Shown in pieces: positions 32,536-41,183 of a stretch of DNA of 64,000 nt. Source of the DNA: Paenirhodobacter hankyongi (lineage in GTDB: Bacteria; Pseudomonadota; Alphaproteobacteria; Rhodobacterales; Rhodobacteraceae); NCBI RefSeq assembly GCF_003664585.1, contig NZ_RCHI01000009.1, positions 1-64,000 of the forward strand. Direction: 5' to 3'. Numbering within the stretch: the stretch's first letter is position 1; every line of letters starts with the position of its first letter. The notes under the pieces were generated by a model. The model saw nothing but the letters and a program-made list of their open reading frames with translations. It had not been told where the DNA came from and searched no databases. The translations under genes were made by a program, and so were the position numbers.

Positions 32536-34563
32536 TCATTTGCCGCGGAAGGTCTTCGGCCCGGGCTTGCCACCGGGCTTGCCGGCGAACTTGCCCGCGG
32601 GCTTTCCCGCGTATTTTTCGGCGGGCTTGCCGCCCTTGGCGTATTTCGCCTTCGGGGCAGCGTCCTTCGCGGCGGCGCCATGGCCGCCCTCGCGTGCCCA
32701 GGGGGCGGCCTTGCGGGCCTTCGGCGCGCCGCCCTCGCCTTCGGGGCGGTCGAACTTGCGCGCCGGGCGCGGGCCATCGGTGCCCTCGGCCCGCTCGAAC
32801 TTGCGGGGCGGGCGCGGCGCGCCCTCGCCCTCGGCGCGGTCATATTTGCGTGCGGGCTTCGGGGCACCCTCGCCCCAGCCCTGGCCCTTGCGGTGCGGCT
32901 TGCGCGGACCGCGGTCGTCGTCGCTCTTCGACCAGCGCGAGGGGCGCGGCGCCGGACGGTCGAGCCCTTCGGGGGCATCGGCCAGCGGCGTGACGGTGCA
33001 CTTGTCTTCCATCACCATCGAGGGAGCGAGCGAGCCCTCGAACCGGTCCGCGGCCTCGGCGTGGATCTGCACGAAGGTGTGGTCCTGCATCACCCGGATC
33101 ATGCCGATGTCGCGGCGGGTCAGGTCGCCCGCGCGGCACAGCATCGGCAAAAGCCATTTAGGGTCGACCCACTGGTCATGCCCCATGGTCAGCCGGAACC
33201 AGCGCGAATTGCCGAATTCCTCGCGGGCGCGCGGCTTCGGCCCGTCGAGTGTGACCGGCACCAGATCCTCGGGCGCCGAGCGCGCGGCGCGGAAGTTGCG
33301 CAGCACGGCAGCGGCCAGCGCGCGCGGCTCGAAAGCTTCAAGCAGGCGCTCGATGCCGTCGAGCTCATCGGCGGTCGGCGCCTCGGTCAGCACTGCCTGC
33401 TGCAGCATCCGCTCCTCGTCGCGGGCGAAGATCTCTTCGGGGCCCGGCGCGCTTTCCCAGGTGGCGCTCACGCCCGCCTCGCGCAGCAGCCGCTCGCCCT
33501 TCGAACGCAGGTTCAGCGGCACCACCAGCGCCGAGATCCCCTTCGCGCCGGCGCGGCCGGTGCGGCCCGAACGGTGCAGCAGCGCCTCCTTGTTCTGCGG
33601 CAGGTCGGCGTGGACGACAAGTTCCAGCCCCGGCAGGTCGATGCCACGCGCCGCGACGTCGGTCGCAATGCAGACCCGGGCCCGGCCGTCGCGCAGCATC
33701 TGCAGCGCGCGCGAGCGTTCGTCCTGCGTTAGCTCGCCCGAGAGCGCCACCACCGAGAAGCCGCGGTTGAGCAGCTTGCCGGTCAGGTGCGTGACCGCGG
33801 CGCGGGTCGAGCAGAACACGATCGCGCGTTCCGGTTCATGGAAGCGCAGCAGGTTGACGATGGCGTTCTCGCGGTCGGTCTTGTCGACGACGAGGGCGCG
33901 ATAGTCGATGTCGGCATGCTGGCTGCGCGCGGCGATGGTCGAGATCCGCTCGGCGTCGCGCTGGAAGGTGGCGGCAAGGCGGGCGATCTCGGCCGGCACG
34001 GTGGCCGAGAACATCAGCGTGCGGCGGGTCTCGGGCGCGGTCTCGAGGATGAACTCGAGATCCTCGCGGAAGCCGAGGTCGAGCATCTCGTCGGCCTCGT
34101 CGAGGGTGACGACTTTCAGCTCGCTCAGATCGAGCGCGCCGCGACGGATGTGATCGCAGATCCGGCCCGGGGTGCCGACGACGATATGCGCGCCGCGTTC
34201 GAGCGCGCGGCGCTCGGCCCGCGCATCCATGCCGCCGACGGCGCCAGCGATCACCGCCCCCGCCCGGGCGTAGAGCCAGCTCAGTTCGCGGCTGACCTGC
34301 TGGGCCAGTTCGCGCGTCGGCGCCACGACCAGGGCCCGCGGCAGATCGGCATAGGGCGGGATGCCCTCGTCGCCGATCAGCTCGGAGGCCATGGCAAGAC
34401 CGAAGGCCACGGTCTTGCCCGAGCCCGTCTGCGCCGAGACCAGAAGATCGCGCCCGGACAGGCCCGGATCGGAAACCGCCTCCTGCACGGGGGTGAGGGC
34501 GGCATAGCCCTTCTCGGCCAGCGCCTCTTGAAGCGCGGCGGGAAGGTGATCGAACTGGGTCAT
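32536..34563 (-). CDS. DEAD-box RNA helicase with DbpA-type RNA-binding domain and basic tail
   Basis: A 675-aa ATP-dependent RNA helicase. Motifs in order are the Q motif (LTPVQEA), I AQTGSGKT (about 43-50), Ia PTRELAQQ, TPGR, II DEADEMLD, III SAT, IV-V in the second RecA domain (ATDVAARGIDLPGLE) and VI HRSGRTGRAG. A DbpA/CsdA-like RNA-binding domain follows (RWFRLTMGHDQW to HAEAADRFEGSL, about 450-530). The last 130 residues are a Lys/Arg/Gly/Pro-rich tail with three copies of a roughly 16-residue unit built on ARKYDRAEGEGAPRP and then KPAGKFAG-type repeats, suited to unspecific RNA binding. A role in ribosome assembly or cold adaptation is inferred from CsdA/DeaD relatives. Confidence 0.93.
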   Translation of the reverse strand: MTQFDHLPAALQEALAEKGYAALTPVQEAVSDPGLSGRDLLVSAQTGSGKTVAFGLAMASELIGDEGIPPYADLPRALVVAPTRELAQQVSRELSWLYARAGAVIAGAVGGMDARAERRALERGAHIVVGTPGRICDHIRRGALDLSELKVVTLDEADEMLDLGFREDLEFILETAPETRRTLMFSATVPAEIARLAATFQRDAERISTIAARSQHADIDYRALVVDKTDRENAIVNLLRFHEPERAIVFCSTRAAVTHLTGKLLNRGFSVVALSGELTQDERSRALQMLRDGRARVCIATDVAARGIDLPGLELVVHADLPQNKEALLHRSGRTGRAGAKGISALVVPLNLRSKGERLLREAGVSATWESAPGPEEIFARDEERMLQQAVLTEAPTADELDGIERLLEAFEPRALAAAVLRNFRAARSAPEDLVPVTLDGPKPRAREEFGNSRWFRLTMGHDQWVDPKWLLPMLCRAGDLTRRDIGMIRVMQDHTFVQIHAEAADRFEGSLAPSMVMEDKCTVTPLADAPEGLDRPAPRPSRWSKSDDDRGPRKPHRKGQGWGEGAPKPARKYDRAEGEGAPRPPRKFERAEGTDGPRPARKFDRPEGEGGAPKARKAAPWAREGGHGAAAKDAAPKAKYAKGGKPAEKYAGKPAGKFAGKPGGKPGPKTFRGK

Positions 34564-34661
34564 GTCAGGGGCTTTCGCAACGGCGGAAAGCGCGGGTTCT
34601 AGCGGCTTTCGCCCAGGAAGGAAAGCCCTTTCCGAACGGGCCCGCCGGGGCTGCGCGAAGC

Positions 34662-35140
34662 TCAGCCGAGGTCGGGCTCTTCCGGGGCCGTGCGGCCGCG
34701 CCCGATCACCTGCGCGTTGAAGCGCGCGATGTCGGCGGCAAAGCGCTGTCGCTCGGGTTCGCTCCAGTCGGCCAGCATCTCCTCGAGGCGGCTCAGCCGC
34801 AGCGCCTGCATCTCGGCGCAGCGCGCCCGCCCCGCCGCCGTCGCCTCGATCAGCGCGCTGCGGCCATCAAGCGGGTTCGGCCGTTTCGCGATCAGCCCAC
34901 CCTTTTCCAGCGCCGCAATCTGTGCGTCACCGTGGAATGATCGAGCGCCAGCGTGGCCGCCAGATCGCCGCTCGGCCGCGCCCCCTCGCGCAGCGCCAGC
35001 AGCAGCAGGTATTGCGCCCGTTCAAGCGGATACTTGCGCGAGCGGTAGAGCCCCTCGAGCGCGCGCACAAGAACGGCAAGGTCATGCTCGATCGCCTTCC
35101 GCGCCGGCTGGGGATTGGGCAATGCCTTCTTCGTGGTCAC
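34662..35140 (-). pseudogene. MarR-family regulator, frameshifted and with uncertain 5' end
   Basis: A winged-helix MarR regulator split across two frames. The first part (ARKAIEHDLAVLVRALEGLYRSRKYPLERAQYLLLLALREGARPSG in segments, then LALDHSTVTH) ends in a stop at 34892. Adding one base near 34915-34926 restores the expected continuation QIAALEKGGLIAKRPNPLDGR and a frame running to the TGA at 34662. The lost base falls in the recognition helix and wing. The beginning is also suspect: the only candidate starts lie inside the neighbouring MFS remnant (GTG at 35140). The divergent promoter region normally present between a marR gene and its efflux gene is missing. Either a true pseudogene or a sequencing error for the frameshift. 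Confidence 0.65.
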
Positions 35141-36383
35141 TGCACTGTCGGTTCTGGTCGCGGTGACGCGCGGCGGCACCGGGCGCGCGGTGCTGATCTA
35201 CGAGGCGGCGATGGGGCTGGGCCTCTCGGTCGGCCCACTTCTGGGCGCGGCGCTTGGCGCGCAGTCCTGGCGCTGGCCCTTCTTCGGCACGGCAACGCTG
35301 ATGGCCGTGGGGCTGGTCTCGGCGCTGGTCTTCCTGCCCTCGCGGCCACGGCCGGCACAGAAGACGGCGCTGAGCGCACCGATCCGCGCGCTTGCCCACC
35401 CGGGGCTTTTCACCGTGTCGCTTGCCGCCTTCTTCTATTACTTCGCCTTCTTCGCGGTGCTGGCCTTCGCGCCCTTCGTGCTGGACCTGTCGGCCCACGC
35501 GGTCGGCGCGATCTTCTTCGGCTGGGGGCTGATGCTGGCGCTGTTCTCGGTCTTCGTGGCGCCGCGGGTCGAGGCGCGCTTCGGCCTTGTGCCGGTGGTC
35601 GCGGTGGCGCTTGTGGCGCTGGCCGTGCTGCTCGTCGTGATGGGATCGGGCAACAAGCCCGCGATCGCCGCGGCGGTGATCCTGTCGGGGGCGATCATGG
35701 GCGTGTGCAACACGCTCTTCACCGAGCTCGCTCTCGAAGTGTCGGACGTGCCGCGGCCAGTGGCCTCGGCGGGCTACAACTTCCTGCGCTGGTTCGCCGG
35801 GGTGGTGGCGCCCTGGGCGGTGCCGACGATCGCCGAGCATGGCTCGGTGCTGGCGGCCTTCTCGCTCGCGGCGCTGGCGGCGCTGCTCGCGCCCGCGACG
35901 CTGTGGCTGCGCCGCGGCTCGATCGCGCATCACAAGGCGGTGCCAGGCACCGCCCCGGCGCCGGGGCTGGTCGTCGCCGCGGTCGATGGCAGCGATGCCG
36001 ACGCGCGGGTGATCGACCGCGCCGTGGCGCTGGCGAAGGCCACGGGCAAGCTGGCGGTGCTCGCGCTCCATGTCCGGGTCAGCGAAGTGCTTGACGGCGC
36101 CGAGACCGAGACCGAACCCCGCCCGCAAGCCGCGGCGATCGTGGCGCGCGCCCGCGCCCGGATCGCGGCGGCGGGGGGTGCGGCGCAGGGCGAGGTGCTG
36201 CACGCAACGCCCGGCCAGGCGGTGCGCGCCACCTTTGCCCGGGCCGAGGCGGGCGGTGCCGCCCATGTGGTGATCGGCGCGCCGCACGCGGGGGCGCTCG
36301 ACGACCTGCTGCATGGCAGCTTCGCCCGGGCCGCCGAGGCGGCGGGGCGTCAGGCGGCGATCACGGTGGAAACGGTCGACTGA
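35085..36383 (+). pseudogene. MFS transporter fused to a UspA domain, N-terminally truncated
   Basis: About 425 codons remain of an MFS efflux protein. The similarity begins abruptly at RAGWGLGNAFFVVTALSVLV, which in full-length relatives lies in the fourth or fifth helix, so roughly the first 100 residues are absent. Eight or so membrane segments follow. From about 35940 the chain continues as a universal-stress (UspA) domain (VVAAVDGSDADARVIDRAVALA, then VVIGAPHAGALDDLLHGS), an uncommon fusion. The only start is a TTG at 35115 without a ribosome binding site, and the frame opens inside the marR remnant. The pair looks like a divergent marR/MFS module that lost its middle by deletion. Confidence 0.65.
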
Positions 36384-36411
36384 GGCGCAGCGAGGTGAGT
36401 GGCCCCGCCCC

Positions 36412-37296
36412 TCAGACCCATTTCGCCAGCGGCGGCAGGCTCATCAGCACCGCGTCTGCATTGTGCCCGGTCTCGAGCCCGAACTTGGTGCCGCGGTCGT
36501 AGACGAGGTTGTATTCGGCATAAAGCCCGCGGTGGATCAGCTGCGCGTCACGGTCGGCCTCGGAGGCGGGAGTGCCGAGGCGGCGCTCGGTCACCGGCAG
36601 GAAGGCAGGCAGGAAGGCCGCCCCCACGTCCCGGGTGAAGGCGAAATCCGCGTCCCAGTCGCCGCTGTTCAGATCGTCATAGAAGATGCCGCCGACGCCG
36701 CGCGCGCGGTGCCGGTGCGGGATGAAGAAATACTCATCCGCCCAGGCCTTGAAGCGCGGGTAATAGGCCGGGTCATGCGCATCGCAGGCGGCCTGCAGCG
36801 CGGCATGGAAATGCGCCGTGTCCTCGGCATATTCGATGCAGGGGTTCAGGTCGGCGCCGCCGCCGAACCACCAGGCGCCGGGCGTCCAGAACATCCGGGT
36901 GTTCATGTGCACGGCCGGCGTGTGCGGGTTGCGCATGTGGGCGACAAGCGAGATCCCCGAGGCCCAGAACCGCGGGTCGGCCTCCATCCCCGGCACGCCG
37001 CGCGCCGCCATCGCCTTTTGCGCCCGCGGCGCGAGCCGGCCCCAGACCGTCGAGATATTGACGCCGACCTTCTCGAAGACGCGCCCGCCGCGCATCACCG
37101 ACATCTTGCCGCCGCCCTGATCCTCGCCATCGGCGCCGGTGCGGGGGGTGGGCGTGACCTCGAAACGGCCCGCGGGCAGGTCGCCCGCCCCCTCGACCCC
37201 GTCCTCGAGCGCCTCGAAGGCCGCGACGATGCGGTCGCGCAGGGTCGAGAACCAGGCACTGGCGGCGGCCTTGCGGGGCTCGAATGTGTCGGTCAT
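36412..37296 (-). CDS. hemF: coproporphyrinogen III oxidase, oxygen-dependent
   Basis: The aerobic enzyme, converting coproporphyrinogen III to protoporphyrinogen IX with O2, 294 aa. Recognised by GGGKMSVMRGGRVFEKVGVN (as shorter motifs GGGK and VFEKVGVN), HMNTRMFW with the family His, WWFGGGADLNP, FFIPHRHRARGVGGIFYDDL and the C-terminal YNLVYDRGTKFGLETGHN. AGGGAG precedes the ATG. It complements the oxygen-independent hemN at 53.3 kb; together they let the cell make haem with or without oxygen. A single gene. Confidence 0.97.
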   Translation of the reverse strand: MTDTFEPRKAAASAWFSTLRDRIVAAFEALEDGVEGAGDLPAGRFEVTPTPRTGADGEDQGGGKMSVMRGGRVFEKVGVNISTVWGRLAPRAQKAMAARGVPGMEADPRFWASGISLVAHMRNPHTPAVHMNTRMFWTPGAWWFGGGADLNPCIEYAEDTAHFHAALQAACDAHDPAYYPRFKAWADEYFFIPHRHRARGVGGIFYDDLNSGDWDADFAFTRDVGAAFLPAFLPVTERRLGTPASEADRDAQLIHRGLYAEYNLVYDRGTKFGLETGHNADAVLMSLPPLAKWV

Positions 37297-37398
37297 GGCG
37301 ATCTCCCTTTTTGCGCCGTCCTAGCAGGCAAGGCGCGAGGGGGGAATTGCGTTTTCCGCCCGACCGGAGAAGAATGCGGCATCAGCCGGAGACCCGCC

Positions 37399-37809
37399 AT
37401 GCGCAAGACCGCCGCCCTTCTCGTCCTGCTCGTCCTTGCCGCCTGCGGCACGCCGCAGGAGCAGTGCATCAACCGCGCCACGCGCGAGACCCGCACCCTG
37501 CAGTCGCTGCTGGCCGAGACCGAGGGCAACCTCGCCCGCGGCTATGCCTGGGAAGAATACGAGGTGCCGACGACGCGGTGGGAGGTGTGCGGCTATGACA
37601 CCTACACCAAGCCGAACGGCCAGGTGATCCAGAAGCCGCGGATGTGTCTCGAGGATGACACGATCACCCGCCGCCGGCAGGTGGTGATCGACCCGTTCAC
37701 GGAAACCCGCAAGCGCGACAACCTGCGCGCCAAGATCCGCGCCCTTGCACCGCAGATGAATGCCGAGATCGCGGCCTGCCGGGCCGCCTATCCGGAAGAG
37801 CCGAAGTAA
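37399..37809 (+). CDS. hypothetical lipoprotein
   Basis: A 136-aa protein with a clear lipobox (MRKTAALLVLLVLAAC, Cys at 16). The mature part has four more cysteines (QCINRA, EVCGYDTY, PRMCLED, IAACRAAY) that may pair in the periplasm, a predicted helix rich in Arg/Thr/Glu (30-55) and a WEEYEVPTTRWEVCGYDTYTKP segment I have seen in conserved Rhodobacterales hypothetical lipoproteins. No function can be given. The start has GGAG 8 nt upstream. It stands between hemF (divergent) and an SDR gene (convergent). Confidence 0.75.
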   Translation: MRKTAALLVLLVLAACGTPQEQCINRATRETRTLQSLLAETEGNLARGYAWEEYEVPTTRWEVCGYDTYTKPNGQVIQKPRMCLEDDTITRRRQVVIDPFTETRKRDNLRAKIRALAPQMNAEIAACRAAYPEEPK

Positions 37810-37828
37810 ACGCGCCGGGGCGTGTCGA

Positions 37829-38638
37829 TCAGTAGACCGGCACGCGCACCGTGTCGGCGATGCCGCGGCCGCCGTCGACGGTGACGATCTGGCCGGTGAC
37901 GAAGCCCGCCCCCGACGAGGCAAGGTATTGCACCGTCTCGGCAAGCTCGGTCGGCGGCGCGATGCGGCCAAGCGGCGTGCCCGCGGTGATCGCCTCGCGC
38001 CAGTCGGCATTCTCGCGCAGCGCCGCGTGCAGCGAGGCGCTCATCATCGAGGCGAAGGCGACGCCGTTCACCCGGATCCGGTGCGGCGCGAGCGCAAGCG
38101 CAAGCCCGCGCGTCGCCTGATCCTGCGCCGCGCAGGCGATGGAATAGGCCAGAAGCTCGGGCTGGGTGCGCTGTGCGGCAAGGGTCGAGACGTTGACGAT
38201 GCAGCCGACCTCGCCGGTCCGGCGCCCGTCCTTCTCGGCCAGCGCGATCATCCGCTTCGCCGTCAGCTGCGACAGCCGCAGCCCGGCCTTCATGTTGTGC
38301 CGCAGCATCGATTCCAGCACATCGGCATCGGGTTCGAGCGGATCGCAGGGGGTGAAGCTGCGCGCGGCGTTGACCAGGATGTCGATGCGATCGAAGGCGT
38401 CGATGGTGGCCGACAGCAGGTTGGCGATGGTCAGCTTCTCGCACAGATCGCCCGAGAAGACGCGCGCCGGGCCCTCGGCCTTGGCGCTTTCGCCGAACTC
38501 GGCCATCAGCTTCGCCTCGTCGATGTCGGCGCACATCACCTGCGCGCCGCGGTCCAGGAAGTGACGCGCGATGGCAAGGCCGATGCCGTTGGCGGCGCCG
38601 GTGATGATCGCGGTCTTTCCGGTGATGGCCAGAGACAT
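37829..38638 (-). CDS. short-chain dehydrogenase/reductase with YxxxC in place of YxxxK
   Basis: A 269-aa SDR-family protein with the Rossmann signature TGAANGIG (about 14-21), an NAARS-type segment where NNAG is usual, and VNVSTL with the catalytic Ser. The catalytic Tyr165 is present but the essential Lys four residues later is Cys169 (Y-S-I-A-C), read directly from the codons TAT and TGC. The C-terminal GFVTGQIVTVDGG is standard. The protein may therefore be a binding protein or use a changed mechanism. Substrate unknown. Monocistronic. Confidence 0.86.
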   Translation of the reverse strand: MSLAITGKTAIITGAANGIGLAIARHFLDRGAQVMCADIDEAKLMAEFGESAKAEGPARVFSGDLCEKLTIANLLSATIDAFDRIDILVNAARSFTPCDPLEPDADVLESMLRHNMKAGLRLSQLTAKRMIALAEKDGRRTGEVGCIVNVSTLAAQRTQPELLAYSIACAAQDQATRGLALALAPHRIRVNGVAFASMMSASLHAALRENADWREAITAGTPLGRIAPPTELAETVQYLASSGAGFVTGQIVTVDGGRGIADTVRVPVY

Positions 38639-38680
38639 GGAGGCTCCCTTCGGAGTGGTTTCCGCCCCTGTTAGCGCATT

Positions 38681-39742
38681 TCAGCGCCGGGGGCGAGAGA
38701 CACGGCGACGCTGTGACGCGACGGCGGGGGCAGGACGGGCGGCGCCCTGCACGATCGGCCGCTCGGCACGGATCAGGCGGAAGGCGCCGTCCGGGCCGCC
38801 GGGCGGCACGATCTCGGTCACCTCGTGGAAGCCGGCACGCAGCGCCTCTTCATAAGGCAGGTGGCGGTTCGCCACCATCCACAGCGTGCCCGACAGCGAC
38901 AGCATCGAGGCGGCGGCACGGATGAAGGCCTGCCCAAGCGCCGGGTCGGCGGCGCGCGTGCTGTGGAAGGGCGGGTTCATCACCGCCGCGGTATAGCGCG
39001 CCTCGGGCTTGAAGACGGTGGCGTCCGCCCAGACGAAATGCGCCCGCGGATCGGGGATGTTGAGCCGCGCGCAGTCAAGTGCGGCATGTTCCGCCTCGAT
39101 CAGATCGAGGCTCTCGACGCCCTTGCGCGCCAGAACCTGCGCCGCAAGCCAACCCCAGCCGGCACCGATATCGGCCATGCGGGCGGGCAGCGTGTCGGGC
39201 AGCGCCGCGGCAAGAAGCGCCGAGCCGCGGTCGATGCCATCGGCCGAGAACACGCCGGGCTGGGTGACGAAGCCCGGCGCCACCTCGCTGCGGTGCCCCT
39301 TCCAGTCGTCAAGCGCGCCATGCGCGGCCTCGAGCCGGAAGATCTTGCCATGCGCCTTGGCGATCGGCTCGCCCACCGGCAGCCGCGCGCGCAGATCGCG
39401 CAGCATGGAATCGATGCCGTCGGTCTTCAGCCCGTCGACCCAGATCGGCCCGCCCGGCACCACCACCTCGCAGGCGAGCGCGAGGATCGCCCGCGCCTCG
39501 GCCTTGGCGCGCGGCAGGAACACCACCGCGGCGGCATAGGGCCCTTCGGGGGCGGGATCAGCCGCGATGCCGCGGGCGCGCAGCGCCTCCCAGTCGGGGC
39601 GGAAGCCCTGCACGGCATGCAGCCGCTCGCTGGGCAGATCGCTAAGATCGGTGGCGGCGGTCGGGCGGAACAGCGCGATGCGCCCCGCGGCGGGCAGGGC
39701 ATCGGGTGCGTCAAGCGCAAGGGAGAGGCGGGGGTGGCTCAT
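38681..39742 (-). CDS. class I SAM-dependent methyltransferase, RsmC-like
   Basis: A 353-aa methyltransferase built like RsmC, with a degenerate N-terminal methyltransferase-like half and a C-terminal catalytic half. The SAM loop is DIGAGWGWLAAQVL (about 190-203), and the catalytic NPPF (about 253) is typical for guanine-N2 methylation of 16S rRNA (G1207 in E. coli RsmC). The C-terminal tail is very basic (SQRRRVSRPRR) and could contact rRNA. 22 nt downstream of clpS on the same strand, so probably co-transcribed. Confidence 0.87.
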   Translation of the reverse strand: MSHPRLSLALDAPDALPAAGRIALFRPTAATDLSDLPSERLHAVQGFRPDWEALRARGIAADPAPEGPYAAAVVFLPRAKAEARAILALACEVVVPGGPIWVDGLKTDGIDSMLRDLRARLPVGEPIAKAHGKIFRLEAAHGALDDWKGHRSEVAPGFVTQPGVFSADGIDRGSALLAAALPDTLPARMADIGAGWGWLAAQVLARKGVESLDLIEAEHAALDCARLNIPDPRAHFVWADATVFKPEARYTAAVMNPPFHSTRAADPALGQAFIRAAASMLSLSGTLWMVANRHLPYEEALRAGFHEVTEIVPPGGPDGAFRLIRAERPIVQGAARPAPAVASQRRRVSRPRR

Positions 39743-39764
39743 GGCTGGCAGAGGCGCGCGCGCC

Positions 39765-40106
39765 TCACTCCTTTTCCATCGTGCATTGCAGCGGGTGCTG
39801 ATGGCGGCGGGCGAAATCCATCACCTGCGCGACCTTGGTCTCGGCCACCTCGAAGCTGAACACGCCGACCACGGCGAGCCCCTTCTTGTGCACGGTCAGC
39901 ATGATCTCGAAAGCTTGCGCGTGGCTCAGGCCGAAGAAGCGTTCGAGGATATGGACGACGAACTCCATCGGGGTGTAATCGTCGTTCAGGAGCAGCACCT
40001 TGTACATCGGCGGGCGCTGCGTCTTGGGTTTCGTCTTGAGGGCAACGCCGGCCTCGCCTTCGGCATCGTCCTTGCGGTCGGCCATCATCTCAAGCGGGTG
40101 GAACAT
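39765..40106 (-). CDS. clpS: ATP-dependent Clp protease adaptor ClpS
   Basis: A 113-aa N-recognin adaptor that delivers proteins with N-degrons to ClpAP. The core [18 protein letters not shown] (about 38-55, split here as [12 protein letters not shown]) contains the N-degron pocket, and [12 protein letters not shown] and the C-terminal [10 protein letters not shown] complete the fold. The N-terminal 30 residues are charged and variable. The start at 40106 has GAGGCG upstream; a second candidate (MetMet) is 18 nt further in. No clpA lies next to it in this window. Confidence 0.94.
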   Translation of the reverse strand: MFHPLEMMADRKDDAEGEAGVALKTKPKTQRPPMYKVLLLNDDYTPMEFVVHILERFFGLSHAQAFEIMLTVHKKGLAVVGVFSFEVAETKVAQVMDFARRHQHPLQCTMEKE

Positions 40107-40227
40107 TGCGCCTCGGTCTTCGGGAATCGCTCACGGTATCGGGGGAATATAGGCAGATCATGGCACAAGGAAAGACTTTGCGGGCGAGGAATCTGCCCGC
40201 CGCGGGTCGCTCGGCGCGGAGGATCGG

Positions 40228-40923
40228 ATGAAACTGACGACGATCGGCTTCGACGCCGATGACACGCTGTGGCACAACGAGCGCTTCTTCCGCCTGACCC
40301 AGGCCCGTTTCACCGAGCTTCTGGCCGATCACGCCGACAGCGCCCGTCTGGGCGAGCGGCTGCTCGCGGCCGAGCGGCGCAACGTCGGGATCTATGGCTT
40401 CGGGGTGAAGGGCTTCACCCTCTCGATGATCGAGACCGCGGTCGAGGTCAGCGGCGGCGCGGTGCCGGGCGCGGTGATCGCCGAGATCCTGGCCGCCGGG
40501 CGCGAGATGCTCGCCCATCCGATCGAGCTTTTGCCCGAGGCGCGCGCGGCGGTCGAGGCGCTCGCCGGCCGCTATCGCCTCGTCCTCGTGACCAAGGGCG
40601 ACCTGATCGACCAGGAGCGGAAACTAGCCCAGTCGGGGCTGGGCGATCTGTTCGACGCGGTCGAGATCGTGTCGGACAAGCGCAAGGCCACCTATACCGA
40701 GGTCTTCGCCCGCCACGGCACCGGGGCGGGGGCGGCGATGATGATCGGCAACTCGTTGAAATCCGACGTTCTTCCGATGATCGAGGCCGGCGGCTGGGGG
40801 GTGCATGTGCCGCATGAGATGACCTGGGCGCTCGAGGAGGCCGAGGCGCCGCATGGACACCCGCGCTTTGCCGCCCTGCCCTCGCTGTCGGGGCTGCACG
40901 AACTGCTCGAGCGGATCGGGTGA
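40228..40923 (+). CDS. HAD-family hydrolase
   Basis: A 231-aa haloacid-dehalogenase-type phosphatase. Motif I is DADDTLWHN (about 9-17, two catalytic Asp), motif II VTKGD (about 121), and motif III/IV with Lys in SDKRK and GNSLKSDVLPM near 172-182. The DADDTLW form and the GNSLKSD loop are found in phosphoglycolate-phosphatase-like or pyrimidine-nucleotidase-like members. The substrate cannot be read from sequence. GGAGG precedes the ATG. Divergent from clpS. A 260-nt gap follows before the carboxypeptidase gene. Confidence 0.85.
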   Translation: MKLTTIGFDADDTLWHNERFFRLTQARFTELLADHADSARLGERLLAAERRNVGIYGFGVKGFTLSMIETAVEVSGGAVPGAVIAEILAAGREMLAHPIELLPEARAAVEALAGRYRLVLVTKGDLIDQERKLAQSGLGDLFDAVEIVSDKRKATYTEVFARHGTGAGAAMMIGNSLKSDVLPMIEAGGWGVHVPHEMTWALEEAEAPHGHPRFAALPSLSGLHELLERIG

Positions 40924-41086
40924 GCGCCCGGAAAATGCCCGTCAACGCCTTGAATTTGTGCGGTTTCACGGCTGCGACACCATGCCGCCGGGGCGTTGCC
41001 GCCGCCGCCCTCACCACCCCTCGCCGCCGCGCCGGGCGGATCCACGAGATCTGGGGGCACTGCCTGAGTGTCGTAGCGAAAGCGCT

Positions 41087-41105
41087 TGAAAATAGGCGGT
41101 TTTCA
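41087..41105 (+). promoter_or_regulatory. dyad TGAAAA-N7-TTTTCA upstream of the D,D-carboxypeptidase gene
   Basis: A perfect 6-bp inverted repeat with 7-nt spacer lies about 80 nt before the GTG start, in the only AT-rich part of the 40924-41183 gap. It overlaps a possible -35 (TTGAAA). Candidate operator; regulator unknown. Confidence 0.25.
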
Positions 41106-41183
41106 GGGGGGAAAAGCCGTGTTAGGCTGGCCTTCAAAGCTCCGGCAAACAACGGGGCACGAGGCAGCACAAGGACAGAAACC

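Noticed and set aside
40920-41183. N-terminal extension of the D,D-carboxypeptidase upstream of the GTG
   Set aside because: The extension lacks similarity and would bury the signal peptide; the GTG at 41184 has AAGGA at good distance and begins the signal sequence.
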